Shown in pieces: positions 37,101 through 51,248 of a stretch of DNA of 64,000 bases. The position numbers were made by a program, and so were the translations under genes. Under the pieces are notes generated by a model. It searched no databases. It had not been told where the DNA came from and worked only from the letters and a program-made list of their open reading frames with translations. The stretch lies in assembly GCA_036971615.1 (NCBI GenBank), contig JAYKKR010000001.1:558001-622000 (forward strand), given 5' to 3'. This DNA comes from Amyloporia xantha. Taxonomy: Eukaryota; Basidiomycota; Agaricomycetes; Polyporales; Adustoporiaceae. Each line of letters begins with the position of its first letter. The stretch's first letter is position 1.

Positions 37101-40100
37101 CACCGTTTTTGGAGAGGATGGGTATCCTATTTATGCTCGGCCTGACAATGGTCGTCAATTTACAAATGCACGTGGCCATGTCTTCACCAATAGGGATGTT
37201 GTGCCCTATAATCCACAGCTCTCAGCTGAATTCGACTGTCACATCAATGTGGAGATCTGTGCTTCGGTCAAGGCAGTCAAGTACATCCACAAGTACATCT
37301 ACAAAGGAAATGACAGAGCCACGATTGAAGTTGGACCAGTCAATGAGGTGAAGGAATACATCGACTCGCGGTATATTGGTCCGGTGGAAGCGTTCTGGCA
37401 CATTGCAGAATTTCCTATGCATGAGGAGAAGCCTACTGTCTATCGTCTGCCTGTTCATCTCAAGAATGAACAGACAGTCTACTTCGATCCTGATGACGTT
37501 GCCTTGGAGGTCTTGAATAGGGAAGCTTCTACAAAACGAAGCTTACTGAATGGTTTACAGCAAACGAAACTTATCCGGAGGCGAACAATTATTTCTATCA
37601 AGATATGCCCCAACATTTTGTTTGGCGGAGTAATACTAAGGCTTGGGTACCAAGGCAAAGGGATTTTGCCATCGGCAGAATGAGCTTTGTCCATGCATCT
37701 GCAGGAGAGAAGTTTTACCTTCGTCTTCTGTTGACGGTGGTGAAGGGAGCGAGGAGTTTCGAAGATCTACGGACATTTAATGGGATTCTTTATCCCACCT
37801 TCAAGGGAGCATGCTCAGCCAGAGGCCTGCTGGAGGATGATGGAGAATGGACTCAGTGCTTGCAAGAAGCAGCTGAGATGCAGACAGGTTATCAATTGCG
37901 CAGTCTGTTTGCAGTGATTTTACTGCATTGCCATCCTGTGGAACCTGCGGTGCTCTGGAATACTTTCAGAGACAGAATCTGTGATGATCTCAGGCATCAT
38001 CTCATTCAACGTGGTTATGAAGATCCCACACAAGAGCAAGTGTGGGATTATGGACTCTATTTGTTGAACAGGATCCTGCTCAAGTCAGGAAAGCAGCTGT
38101 CCAACTTTCCACCGATGCCTCTATTCGAACATCCATGGGAAGAGATGGCTGCAAATCACATATTGCAGGAGGAGTTGCATTATGATCATGCAGCTCTCGA
38201 GGAGTTAGTCGCAACAAATCGGGGAAATTTCAATCCAGGACAGTTGGTGGCCTACAATGCTGTCATGGATTCTGTCAGGAGAAACGAAGGCAAGATGTTC
38301 TTCTTGCACAGTGCTGGAGGGGGAGGAAAGACATTTGTATGCAACACCATTGCAGCAGCGGTTCGGGCAGGAAACAAGGCCTGCCTTGCTGTGGCATCAT
38401 CCGGTATTGCTTCGTTGCTGTTGGAAGGTGGTCGCACTGCCCATTCACGCTTCAAGATTCCAATTGCCATCCATGAACGTTCAACCTGCCGGATTCTGAA
38501 GGACAGCGAGCTGGCAGGGGTTCTTAGGGAGACTGGGGTGATTATTTGGGATGAGGCTCCTATGCAGCATCGCTATGCAATAGAAGCCGTGGACCGAACT
38601 TTACGCGATGTGTTGGACGTCAACAGGCCATTTGGAGGAATCACAGTGCTATTTGGAGGCGATTTCCGTCAAACTCTCCCAGTGGTGGCCAAGGGTTCCA
38701 GACAGGTTATTGTTGGGGCCTCACTGAAGAGGTCTTCACTTTGGTTACAGATTCAGGTTCTCCATCTTACAGAGAACATGCGCTTGGATCGAACTCCGGA
38801 AAGTGATGCCTTTGCAGAATGGTTGCTCAAGGTCGGAGCAGGTGACAATGTATCACCTCAGAAGACCATCAAGCTGCCAGAAAATATGCGGCTGGAGGAC
38901 AATTCGGTGGATGCATTGGTCAATGCAGTCTATCCAAATATCGAGGAAGGAGATAAGCCGGATCAGTACTTCCTGGAGAGAACCATTCTTTCTTCAAAGA
39001 ATGATACTGTGGATGACCTCAATCTCCACATTCTGGAGAAGTTTCCAGGGGAGAAGGTTGTTTTGACAGGTGCAGACAAGGTTATTGGAGCAGAGAATGC
39101 TCATTATCCTATGGAGTATCTCAACTCAATTAACGTCTCAGGCCTACCACTCGCACATCTCGCCCTCAAACCTGGCTGTCCCCTTATGCTTCTTCGAAAC
39201 ATTGACCCTGCCAATGGTCTTTGTAATGGGACACGTATGGTCCTTATGTCTATTAAGACACGTGTGCTGGAATGTCGGATTTTGGGAGGAAAACATGCAG
39301 GAGATGTGGTTTACATTCCAAGGATTAGCATCGAGCCATCAGCAGAAGACTTACCCATTCCTCTCAGTCGTCGACAATTTCCCGTTCGCTTGGCCTTCGC
39401 AATGACCATTAACAAGGCACAAGGTCAATCTGTCACGCATGTTGGCTTGGATCTTCGGCTTTCTGTCTTCTCCCATGGCCAGCTATACGTTGCATTGTCT
39501 CGCTGTACTTCAGCAAATCGGATCAAAGTCTTATTTCCTCCGGGTTCACAGGATACAAGCACAGCCAATATTGTCTATCAGGAAGTGTTGACGGGCTTGC
39601 TCAATCCTTGGTAGAGTGTTGTTAATTGTGTGTGTGTGCTCATCAGAGCTAACACTCTATTTTACAGAACCATTGCACAAAGCTCCATTTGCTTATAAAT
39701 TGTAGATGGTATTATGAATGATGGTAAGTCTTCAAGTCTATGATCTGTCTGAACATTGACCAATTGATGTCTACATAGTTTCAATTTAATGATCAAGGCC
39801 ATTAAAAATTGTATACGATGTTCTCAATAGTTGTAAGTGTTGATCCTCTTTTTGAATAATTGACTGATTTCTCTTCAATACAGTTCCATTTAATCTTTAC
39901 CTTCTCTTAATGTACATGTAATTTCTGCTCAATTACAAAAAGTATTCTATAAAGTTTGTAATCAATTTTTGTTGGCTTCACAGTGCCCAACTTTAGGGCA
40001 GGCTTGAAAAAACTTGAGTGAATGAGCAGTTATTAAAGACATGAATTGTAAGGTATATATACGAGCCCTAGAAGTAACAAGCACTAGAAGTAACAAGGCG

Positions 40101-40179
40101 CAAAGCGCCCACACTTATTGTATTTGTATTCAAAGGCGCAAAGCGCCTTACGTGGCAAAGCCACGGGTAAAGACACTAG
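34161..40179 (+). mobile_element. Helitron rolling-circle transposon
   Basis: The element codes for a RepHel protein (34442-39614) and ends at 40176-40179 with CTAG followed by host T. Ahead of it are two hairpins, GGCGC-AAA-GCGCC (40132-40144) and CGTGGC-AAA-GCCACG (about 40151-40165), 10 nt from the CTAG. A terminal hairpin about 10 nt before CTRR is the Helitron hallmark. The 5' TC end could not be fixed; 34161 marks only the change from GC-rich to AT-rich sequence. There is no target-site duplication, as expected. Confidence 0.8.
34442..39614 (+). pseudogene. Helitron RepHel protein (HUH replicase plus Pif1-like helicase), three apparent frameshifts
   Basis: Proposed exons 34442-34470 and 34530-34589, then a long exon from 34652. 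The N-terminal half is Gln-rich with a Cys motif (CSHC ... MCC). The Rep domain has the HUH motif PHVHLLI (about 36868) and the tyrosines of KYIHKYIYKG (37282 and 37294). The C-terminal Pif1/RecD-like helicase has Walker A GGGGKTF (about 38320), Walker B IIWDEAP and a terminal MTINKAQGQSVTHVGLDL motif. It nicks and unwinds DNA for rolling-circle transposition. Reading continues only if one base is restored at three homopolymers: 36165-36168 (CCC), 36812-36816 (T5) and 37532-37535 (A4). As given it is non-functional; sequencing error is an alternative. Confidence 0.9.
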
Positions 40180-42160
40180 TCTCGTTGGCGGCAGAGACGG
40201 CACTGGCTGTGGGCCACATGGACATGCCACACGGGCGACACCGAGACCTTCCACATGGCTGCCCGGTGAGCCGGGGTTGGTGGTGTACCACTCGGAGACG
40301 GATGGAGAGGAGCCTGCTACACACGGCTCTTCAGGTTTTCGTCAGCCGGTTGTTGTAGTCCTGTCTATGGTATAGCTCAAGTTATAAGTAGTAGGGCCGC
40401 GTGAAGCGGCAGCACCCGCTACGGTCTTGCCCCTCCTGTCCGGCGTGCGTCATGAACTCATCGTCTATAGCACGTCCATGTATTCGCCATTGATCACACA
40501 CGCGCATTCTCGGACACCCAAAAGCGTCATTTTCGAATGGAGCATTTACTACCAATTTACTACAAATGTAGATCTGTAGTAGGCAATTTCTCTGATTCAA
40601 TTCGGTGGACTTGCACCCACTGAGAATCGAAATTGGAATGCCCGCGTACAGGCCAGGCTGACATAAGCGAGGCATCGTAGAGGGTCAAAGGACAAATTGG
40701 AGGTTGAGGGCAGGCCGCGCTGCAAGATTAGGGCCGGTCTTTGCCAGGTTTTGCATTTTTGGTGGACGATCGTTGGAATGGATTGCGATAAGAACCCACT
40801 ACTCTCGTAGCGGGAATTTTGTTCCTATTGCTTTCGACGAATGTGGTGTCTGTGCAATGGCCAAAGTAATCTTTAGGAGCGTGAACACGGAGTCTCTACC
40901 CTGTTCAAGTTTTACAATCCGACAAGGTAAGTAAGCCGTCAATCATTCACATTTTCTAATCCAAAATCCCAATCTGTTAGCTTCTGTTTGCACACATAGA
41001 GGGACGCCATTAGATTAAGACTAATCGAATGTGCAAGAGAGTGAGGGCGTATTTTTAGACCGCACCCTTGTTTGCATCTTGACAGCGTTATACAACTCAC
41101 AGGGCTGATGGAAAAGGTAATTTTGTGAAAAAAGGAACCCTGACAGCGAGAGATTGTGCAGGCTGCAACGGTCAATGGATGTGTTCGGCGCTGTGCTTGT
41201 CACGCTCATAGCACGTTCGGTTTCGACAAGGTGTACACACCACCAATGGTTCAATATATGAGTGCAAGCTCCGACTGGTGCTAGCGTCAGACAGGACTAC
41301 GATGACCACAACTATCGAAGCATTGCCCAATCGTTTGGGCGAAACGAGTGTGTGGCTACATTCATGACACTGCATCGCGAAATCATTGATCATCTGTATC
41401 ATTCCGTCAACAATGATCTTTGCATTACAATCAGATCTGTCTGCTGTTCTGTTGTACCTTGTCCTGCTCTTCCCTCCCGAAGGAAACAGCGCCCAGCTTC
41501 AAGCTTGAAATTGAAATACCAACTACGGTACCGCATCAAGTCAATTCTCGTCGATCGGCTTTCACCGTCCCGCCCTCCGTTCATGCACATAGCCTCATAA
41601 GTCAGAGGAGTCTTGTTGGGCGCCGTGAAAGCACAGCATGCTCTTGCGCGCCGATGCTAGGAAAGGGCAGGCCGAAACGTTACGTGGATACAAGATGATC
41701 CGCGTGGGTTTTATGCAAAGAAGGCATGGAGCGTGATGCCTCCGTTTTGAGCGTCCGCGTTTCTTCTACGTTCCTGTGTCGCGCATTAGTACCGCGTCCC
41801 TTTGGGAGTGGATTCTTGCTTGGGAAGACAACGCGCAATCTCGAGTCCACTACACTATGTTATTATTCCTGGAAATAAGATGGACGCTCTCCGTGAATTT
41901 ATATGAAGCCACGATTGTCTGCTCAGACAGTCGGCGGTCGTTTCTGGTTTTCGATGTCGCCGTCACGTAGCCTCGAATAAACTGGCCGAGGCAAGACCGA
42001 AACGGCGCTTATAAGTTCGCCCAATAGTTGGGCGCTTCCGATATTGGTGCTAAGATTGATGGCATCGAACTGCTGAATCAGCGAATATTCGACTTTGGGC
42101 GAGCTTCAATCGAGTACTCACTTTGCAACATACGCTGAACAACGATTGAGACTACGGCGA
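40180..42160. other. Intergenic, nothing recognised
   Basis: About 2 kb from the Helitron end to the transcription-factor start. No recognisable ORF, tRNA or repeat. The proximal part must contain the promoter of the 42161 gene. Confidence 0.5.
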
Positions 42161-45100
42161 ATGGTTATGGCACCGGCTAATAAGACCTCAGAAAAGGAGG
42201 GAGAGCCGAAGCAGAAACGACGCCCCGGTCGCGCTCCGGTCTCCTGCGCAGAGTGCCGACGGTGAGTTGACAGTTGCACTGTAATTGGAAAGAATGGCTC
42301 TCTGACCATCCATGCATCAAGCTTGAAGCTGCGTTGTGACCGGAAGGTTATCTTGTCTCCAGAGCTATAAGCTGGTGAGCTGAGAGTCAGCTGATTCTAG
42401 GTACCATGTGAGACATGCGTGAAAAGGGGCACTTCTTCACTCTGTCCGGAAGGTACGCGGCATGTCATCGCTTTGCATGTTGTTTTGATACGTGTGCCTC
42501 AGGATCCCTCACGACGGGAAGGGGCAGTCGGTGAGCTTAAGGGTCGGGTTCTCATGTCCAGGGAATTCATGTTATTGTCAGTTTGGCTCTTGCAGATGCC
42601 GAGGAACTCCACAAGAAGGTCGAGTGTTTGCGGAACCGATCTGCGGCTTTGGAAGAAGCTTTGAGAGCTCTCCAAGCGGCTGTATGCGACGAGCCTCATC
42701 CGCTGTTGCTTGAGGATGCTATGCAAGTGAGCTCAGCAGAACGGCCAAACGGCTCCCCTACGGATGGACCGCTGCTATCGCGAGAAGATGAAGAGATTCT
42801 TGATGCGTTTGGTACGCTCACTCTTGGGCTCCGGGGCGAGTCCCGATTTTTTGGGCAGACATCTCGATCCGAGGTACCTGCATTGATTTCGACTCTCTAA
42901 GCCACGTCTCACCTATAAACCTTTCTGCAGTACTTGATACACGTAGGTCATGAGTGTGTCATCTCTGATAACTTCAGCTACAAGTTCATCCTTAGGCACC
43001 TACGAGAACCCCGGCCACCACATCAACAACATTTCCACATCTTTCGCCGGAACTAGTCAAAGAGGCGTATATTGAATGTGATATTCCATGTAATCATGCT
43101 GCAGTGCAAGACGAAGTCAGAAATGCTTTGCCGTCACTATCACAAGCATGCCATCTCTGCGAAATTTTTATGGAGTACGGGCAATACATGTAGGTCGTAA
43201 AGTATCAGGTCTTTCGCGTAACTGAATGCGCTGTGATTGCTTAGATGGTATCCGATCCCGCGGAGAGAACTCTTCGATGAGGTATTTGGCTCCGTCTACA
43301 GGGCGATGTCGTCAGTGCCTTTTACATCATTTCACGAACGATATATTCATTCAATGAAGTACAGTCCGGGACCCTGCGATCTAGCAGGGACACATGCAAT
43401 AGGGTTACTTTTTATGGTATTTGCCCTTGCGGTTCTGTTTGATCCCAGCGTGCCTCCATACGCCATTGAAGCCCATGAGTACTATTTGTTGTCCCGCATC
43501 TGTCTGCGATGTGCACCACCTATAACTGACACCACTCTCGTGGCGATACAAACCATGGTATGTCTCTTGATTAATAGATGTCCACAATTAATATGTGGAC
43601 GTCTTGCAGATCTACATGGCACAATATCTTGAAATGAGTGATTGCGAGCCTGCGCACACAGGGTCACATAAGGCCTGGCTACAGATAGGCTTGGCGTCTA
43701 AGCTTGGACACAGTGTGGGTTTGTCCCAATCCCTGATACCTCGCCGCACGATGCTGATTGTTGCGTAGATTGGCTTGCGTATGTCGCTTAAACGTTTGTT
43801 CGGTGAATCATGTCACAATGTTTCTTTGTAGATGTGAACAGCTCTCGGTGGAAACTCGATGATGAGTCTAGTCAGAAACGCGCCCGCGTTTTTTGGCAGT
43901 TGTTTATGCAAGACACATGGATTGTGCGCGGTCATTTTGTTTGAATCGGCATTCCTAGCCTCGACTAATATCTGTATAGAGCTTCGGGTTCGGCAGGCCT
44001 CCGAGCATGTGCCTATCATTTATTGACTGTGCAGTCCCTAAAGATGCAGAGGAAAGCCACAATGAAGATGGCCAGAGAGATTGGGGATGTGCGTCGCCAG
44101 GCACCATTAGCCGGATTTACGAACTAACACGGCTACGTTCAGACCACTCTTGGACCTGGCAATATACAAAGCTACTTCACACGGTCATGACATCTGTTTT
44201 TGGAGCCAAAACACCACAGTATTCAACTATTATAGAATTCGACAGGAAAATTCGAGACTTCCCTATCCCTCATAATTTGCGTCCAAACTGTGGACAAGGA
44301 GAGCCTGTCCCCCCTGTCCCTCTATACATGCAGCGCATGCTGATTATGTCTTGCAAAGAAGCGAGTGAGTGCGCGGATCACAGGCTCAGTCATTACACTT
44401 GCTGAACTTCTGCCATATTGTAGCACTACTTAGCCTTCATCGGGCTTTCTTTACACAGGCTTTGCGTGAACAGCCTCAAGATCTGTTGCGACATAGATAT
44501 GGACCTTCGGTCATGGCCATTTATCGTTCGGCTTGGAGAATTATCGAAGGTGCGAGGGATGCGTACAAGCGCGCTCCTCATGTTGTCTCTAGATTAGGTT
44601 ACATCTGGTCCCAAAGTATCGCCGGAGGGGTATGTCACATCACCACTATGACATTCACACCTTTGACGACAATTGACAGATTGTGATGTGCCTGCTGGTA
44701 ACGCGAGCGCCGATATCGCCCCTGGCTGCCCCGTCCCTGCAAGAGTTGGACAACTTGTGTGAATTGTTCGAACAGGTCGCGGGCTCTTGTCAAATTGCTT
44801 CTAACAATCTGGTAGTGCAATTCTCCCATCATCATATGAACCGATGGGCTCACCAGACGTGAACAGGATGTTGTGCGAAAGCTCCGCCGACAAGGTCACG
44901 AAACGATGAACAAGCCTCGGCTGCCCAATGAGTTGAGCGTCATAGATAGCGAACTCGACCGACTGGGCGGCAAGACACATCTCATATCGTCGTCTGACGA
45001 GCCTCCAGTAGCATGCGCCCGTACCAATGCTCACCGCCTTGTCATGCCAGCACAGACATCTGCGTCGCCGCCAGCGATCCCCATGAGCAGCATCCATCCT

Positions 45101-45334
45101 ACTATCATGCAGGACCTGCGTGTATTCGAGGGGATCGATGGCTCGATGGACTTCGCGCAGTTCAACCTCGACCTTCCGTCAAGTTTCCAGCCAGCATCGG
45201 TGACGCCAGCTCCCGACCTCTTCGAGGAGCTGTTCGGCCCGCAGGTGTTTCCACTTGAACCAGAGCCTGTTACCACGGGTCCCCCGCTGCTGGATTCTAC
45301 TTGGCAGTCGTTTGTAGAGCAGCTAGGATTTTAA
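42161..45334 (+). CDS. Zn2Cys6 transcription factor with fungal-specific TF domain
   Basis: Sixteen exons (42161-42261, 42322-42346, 42401-42452, 42503-42530, 42582-42873, 42931-42942, 42996-43189, 43245-43557, 43610-43714, 43769-43778, 43832-43923, 43980-44088, 44143-44364, 44424-44629, 44680-44811, 44867-45334) total 2361 nt, 786 aa. The N-terminus has a basic stretch and the binuclear cluster CAECRRLKLRCDRKVPCETC, ending with SSLC, split across three exons. A coiled coil follows (ADAEELHKKVECLRNRSAAL). The middle homology region (WYPIPRRELFDEVF through LLRHRYGPSVMAIYRSAW) is the fungal_trans type. The C-terminus is acidic with DFAQFNLDLPSSF, a possible activation segment. A nuclear DNA-binding regulator; targets unknown. 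Two exons are only 12 and 10 nt. Confidence 0.9.
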
Positions 45335-45655
45335 TGTTTTCAGCGGGACTGCTCGCACGGGACGTTGGATAGCTGACGGCATCGCTATGTGATATAGTAC
45401 AGGGATGTAATCCGTTTGATTAATATTCATATGCCGCACTACAGAGCGCACATTACGGGCGTGAGATATCATGTCAAGGCCCGACGCTGTCCGATTGTGG
45501 CGTACAGCAGAAGATGCAAATTGGACTATGAGCGTGTACTATCAGACGAATTGCAATGTTCCGCAACTGATGAACTACATCGTTATGAACCATCCATCGA
45601 AAGGTATCTTACAATTACTCATCACTTCTGGACATCTGGGCGTACCCCCTTCTCA
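45335..45655. other. Convergent 3' intergenic region
   Basis: 321 nt between the ends of two convergent genes; contains no gene. Confidence 0.5.
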
Positions 45656-46349
45656 TCAAGCAGTCCTCAAAATGAGGTGTACTCCGCTATCAGTGCTTAT
45701 AACATCGCTGATCTGACCGACGTTGAGCGAGTAAGTCGCGTCCTCGAACGGTTTCTGCATTTGTCCCTGCAGCCGTAAAAGTCAGTAACAGACCTCTACC
45801 TCCAAACTAGTTCAAACTGTACATACAGGCCTGAAGAATCCCAGATCGCCGTCATTCGCGTGAGAAGAACAGTCAGAATGTTGACGGGCAAGCTCTGCGA
45901 ACTTTGCCGGCGACCCGTTGATCTCCGCAGAATACTGCTGCAGCATCGCGATGGCCTCTTCCTTCGAGCGCGTAATATTCGCCTTATGGTCCATAACGCG
46001 TTATATACAGTGAGATTTAATAGTAGGAGAAGATGTACGCACCTCCTTCCAGCTGCTCGGCCTCCTGCTACCCCGATGCTTCACCAACAGATGGCTAGCA
46101 CGAACCTGAGCGGGTCGACCGTCTGGGCCCTCATTGATAAGATACTCTTTCGCGCCAGGAAGCGATTGCACTTCCTCCTGGGTCAGCTCCGCCGGAGGCT
46201 CCCAGGATGATTGGCCGTTATGGACGTTATAGAAATACGGGACCTTGCGCGAGTTGGAAAGACGGACTTCCCATGGGGTGGACTTGGTGTAACAATGTGA
46301 GGATTGACAATATGCTCTGACTTAATTCAATACTGCAGAGACATACCAT
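45656..46349 (-). CDS. ESS1: Pin1/Ess1-type peptidyl-prolyl cis-trans isomerase (WW + parvulin)
   Basis: Four coding exons (46349-46347, 46282-46043, 45982-45827, 45766-45656) give 510 nt, 169 aa, the normal Ess1 length. WW domain at residues 5-31 with both tryptophans (W5, W28) and the YFYN core. The parvulin domain has RASHLLVKH, a basic GSRRPSSWK loop for phosphate binding, the catalytic Cys in [25 protein letters not shown], and [10 protein letters not shown] at the end. It isomerises phospho-Ser/Thr-Pro bonds; yeast Ess1 acts on the RNA polymerase II C-terminal domain. The first coding exon consists of the ATG alone; the next exon restores [14 protein letters not shown], the standard start. 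Confidence 0.92.
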
Positions 46350-46970
46350 GGCTATTGATAATGTGCGACGACAGGTGGGCGACGATAATGCAGTACTGGT
46401 TATCAGTTACACAGTACACTTAGCGCTACTTAGCGGCGCTGCTGCAGCTGCAATCTAGCGTTGATCTAGTGCGACCGATTACGTGATCACACTGATGCAC
46501 ATTGCAAGGTCATGATCAGACTCACTCAATACTTATCATTGCTGTCTGCATTACGAGCGAAACTGAAAGTATCCCGCCATTTAACGTCATACTATTCCTA
46601 CTCTCGAGTTTTTCTTGAATACCTCTGGGAGAATGTCCAACCAAACCACAATTACCTTTGAGGGGGATCCCACCATTCTTGAAGCATATGCATATCGCCG
46701 ACTGGTCACTGTATGAGGCAGCTGTTTCGATGGCCGCGGGCCTATGTCTGATGCCTCTCGGCCTCGGATGAAGTAGCATTCGGCTGCACAGCACGGGGCG
46801 GTGTGAAACACGGTTTCTCGTTGGTCTCTCGCTAGAGTGGCCGTCCTCCCCTCCCTCTCAAAGGTCACTATTTAAGATCTGCCTACGGGAGACTAGGCGT
46901 CTCGGCGATTCTTCCAGGGTCCATTTTCCTCGTATCGTTGCGCTCGTCTAAAGCTTGAAGGCAGACAGCC
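46350..46970. promoter_or_regulatory. Divergent promoter region ESS1 / oxidoreductase
   Basis: 621 nt between divergent starts. No coding signal. Individual elements were not resolved. Confidence 0.4.
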
Positions 46971-48520
46971 ATGTCGGGTTTCCTAGGGCTACTGAAGCGT
47001 ATTCGTCATGTGAGTGTACATTCTCGTGGTACTCGGAGGGGAATCCGTATACTCACCGGTTCTGTGTCCAGCTCAATGCACCCCCTTCTCAACCTCCGAA
47101 GGATCCGCACGCATTACGCTTTGGAATCCTTGGTGCAGCTCGCATTGGTCCCAATGCGTTGATTATTCCTGCTATGAGCCACTCGGACGTTATAGTGTAT
47201 GCAGTAGCATCTAGAGACTCGACGAGAGGCGCCGCGTACGCCAAGAAACATCAAATCCCAAAGACCTACTCTGGTGATGGCTGCTATCAATGTGTGTAAA
47301 TTCACCCTATCTCAAAATTTGGAGTACTGTTTCTCACTGGTGGATACGATATAGCGCTCGTAGAGGACTCTGAGATCGACGTTGTTTACGTTGCGGTATG
47401 TTCCTGTATGAAGTATATAGGATTGATGCTTATTCATCACTCGCGTTAACCCTCTAGCTTCCCAATGGTTCGCACTATGAGTGGACGATGCGTGCGCTCG
47501 AGCAGGGAAAACATGTCCTCGTCGAGAAGCCTATGGCCGACACGGCGGCAGAGGCGCAGCAAATAATCGACCTTGCGGAAAAGAACAATCTGATCGTCTT
47601 GGAAGCGATACATTACACGTGAATGCTTTATGTGTATCTGCCTGCCTACTCATGCTGAAGGGCCTCTGTTAAGCTTCCACCCTGCGACACAGAGAGCGAA
47701 AGAGATCGTCGACAGCGGGGAGCTAGGCAAAATCACAAGCATCCGCGGCGAATTTGCCGTGCCGAACATTGCCAGTAGCTCAGTCTTCCTCAAGGATGAT
47801 GTTCGATTCAACTACGACCTTGGTGGCGGCTGCACTATGGATATGGGAGGTTTGTGGACTGACCCTCACTTGAGAGACCGTGATGTCTCACTGCCCACCC
47901 AGTCTATCCTCTGTCTGCGCTCCGCTACTTCACCTCCAGCGACCCTGTCAAAGTCACCGGCGCCACTGCCACAGGCCATCCCTCCGACCCCGCTCGCGTT
48001 GATCGCGCCATGCACGCACGCTTCACATTCCCACCCGCAATCGAAGGGGAGACATTCGCCGACTTCTCCATGCCCGGCTGGGGCCCGTTTAATTTACTCC
48101 CACGGTCTCCCAAGTGCACCATCTTTATCACCCTCGAAGAAGGCGAGATTAAATATTACAACTTCGCCATTGCGCACATGTACCACAGCATCACAGTGAA
48201 GCCCAGAGGTGGGAAAGCGCGCACGGAGAAAGCCTACCAGTTCAAGGATGGGCCAGGCGAGGAATGGTGGTCTACGTAGGTGTCCGGTAACGTCATCGGC
48301 TGTTGCCTGTCTCTGACGGTTGATTTGCATTGGCAATAGATATCGGTACCAGCTTGAGGCCTTTGTGGACAAGGTGCGGGGCCGTGAGCCCCAATTCTGG
48401 CCACCCGCCAGTGATCCGGTCAAGCAGCTGCAGTGGATCGAGGATGTGTACTCCGCAGCTGACATGCCCCGCCGGCCTGTATCTAGATATTTCGCGTCGC
48501 CTCGGCCTTCGACCACGTAA
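46971..48520 (+). CDS. Gfo/Idh/MocA-family NAD(P)-dependent dehydrogenase
   Basis: Seven exons (46971-47009, 47072-47291, 47355-47395, 47458-47618, 47674-47849, 47903-48275, 48340-48520) total 1191 nt, 396 aa. N-terminal Rossmann fold with FGILGAARIGPNAL (about residues 30-43), then YVALPNGSHYEW and the family signature VLVEKPMAD; AIHYTFHP and DLGGGCTMDMG follow in the substrate domain. The sequence is closest to dimeric dihydrodiol/D-xylose dehydrogenase-like fungal members, which oxidise sugars or diols using NADP, but the substrate is not proven. Likely cytosolic. Confidence 0.88.
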
Positions 48521-49223
48521 ACTGCGTGTAATTCGTCTGTCAGACTATCGATTTTCTACCTCGCAGGCCTTATATATGCTACTGACGTCTTGGACACGGT
48601 GCATGGGAGAGTTCGTAGAGCCTGAGGAACGCGTGCTAGATTCGAGTGCGCGACATGCTATCGCAGAGTCTGAAACATAGAGCAAGGTGCAGCCGGTGAG
48701 CGTCGTTGCATCGGATCTTTTGTTTCCTTTGAGGTGCGAGGAAAGAATCTGGCAGCGAATTGACACCAGGAATGAAACACACGTGATCGCGTTTGTGGGG
48801 TTACGTTCTTTTGTGAGCACTTTCTTAGATACCTCGTCAACGCCTTCCTTTCTCTGAATCGTCGTAGATGATCTACCGATGTACAGTCGCGCGACGCGAG
48901 TCAGCCGACGAGTCTGTCAGGTCGAATGTCTCGTATTTGAGCTAATCAGATGTCGTACGATTGCGAAAAATTCCAAAGGTAAGTAGCACACATCGGTGAT
49001 GCATGCACAAGGGGCTCGAAGACAACGGGACAAACACTCGATAATATCCTAGATGCACCCAACCCAATTTATTCTTCATTATAGTCACTAATATACCATG
49101 GGCTGTCCGATTCAACCGCGGTAGCTAGGTTGTACATTTACATGCCGTTCACCGCATACACGGCTCTGGTGATATCATTCCGTCTATATGGCGTACACTT
49201 GCTTAGTTCCTGGCATTGAAAGA
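48521..49223. other. Convergent intergenic region
   Basis: 703 nt between two convergent genes; no ORF or element recognised. Confidence 0.5.
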
Positions 49224-50771
<1,548 letters not shown>

Positions 50772-51248
50772 GTGTGGAATTGAAGAGCAGTGGTTGCGTG
50801 ATGGTAGTATGGAGGACGGTGACGGTGCGACGTGCAGAGTTTATATCGGATGGCAAGGCATCCAAGGTCGCACCTGCAGCCGTCGAGGTCGGACCCAGTC
50901 TCGTCGATAACCATGTGGCTCGGGCCCATCCCGGTCCGCTCCCGGCGGCACAGCTCGGACTAACTTTCTGCTGCTCCCGCTCATCGCTCTCATACGTTCT
51001 CGGTGTCTGCGGCAGGTGCATTCGGAGCGAACGAGTCACTCTCAGAACACCACTTACGGGGCGAGAAGGTAGAAAGTACAACGGCGTAAGTACAGTTAGG
51101 CTGCAGCATCTCCTCCAGGCCTGCTCGCACCACGGTCGAGAGACGACCAGGCGGTCTGTCAACCTGCGAAGCTCAGCCGGAGATAGCAGCGCAGATAGAG
51201 TGACGGCATGAGACAGAGATCTCAGGGAACATCACTCCCCGATCTCCC
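50772..51248. other. Upstream region of the epimerase gene
   Basis: 477 nt between the epimerase start and the 3' end of THOC1; promoter of the former. No specific site identified. Confidence 0.45.
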
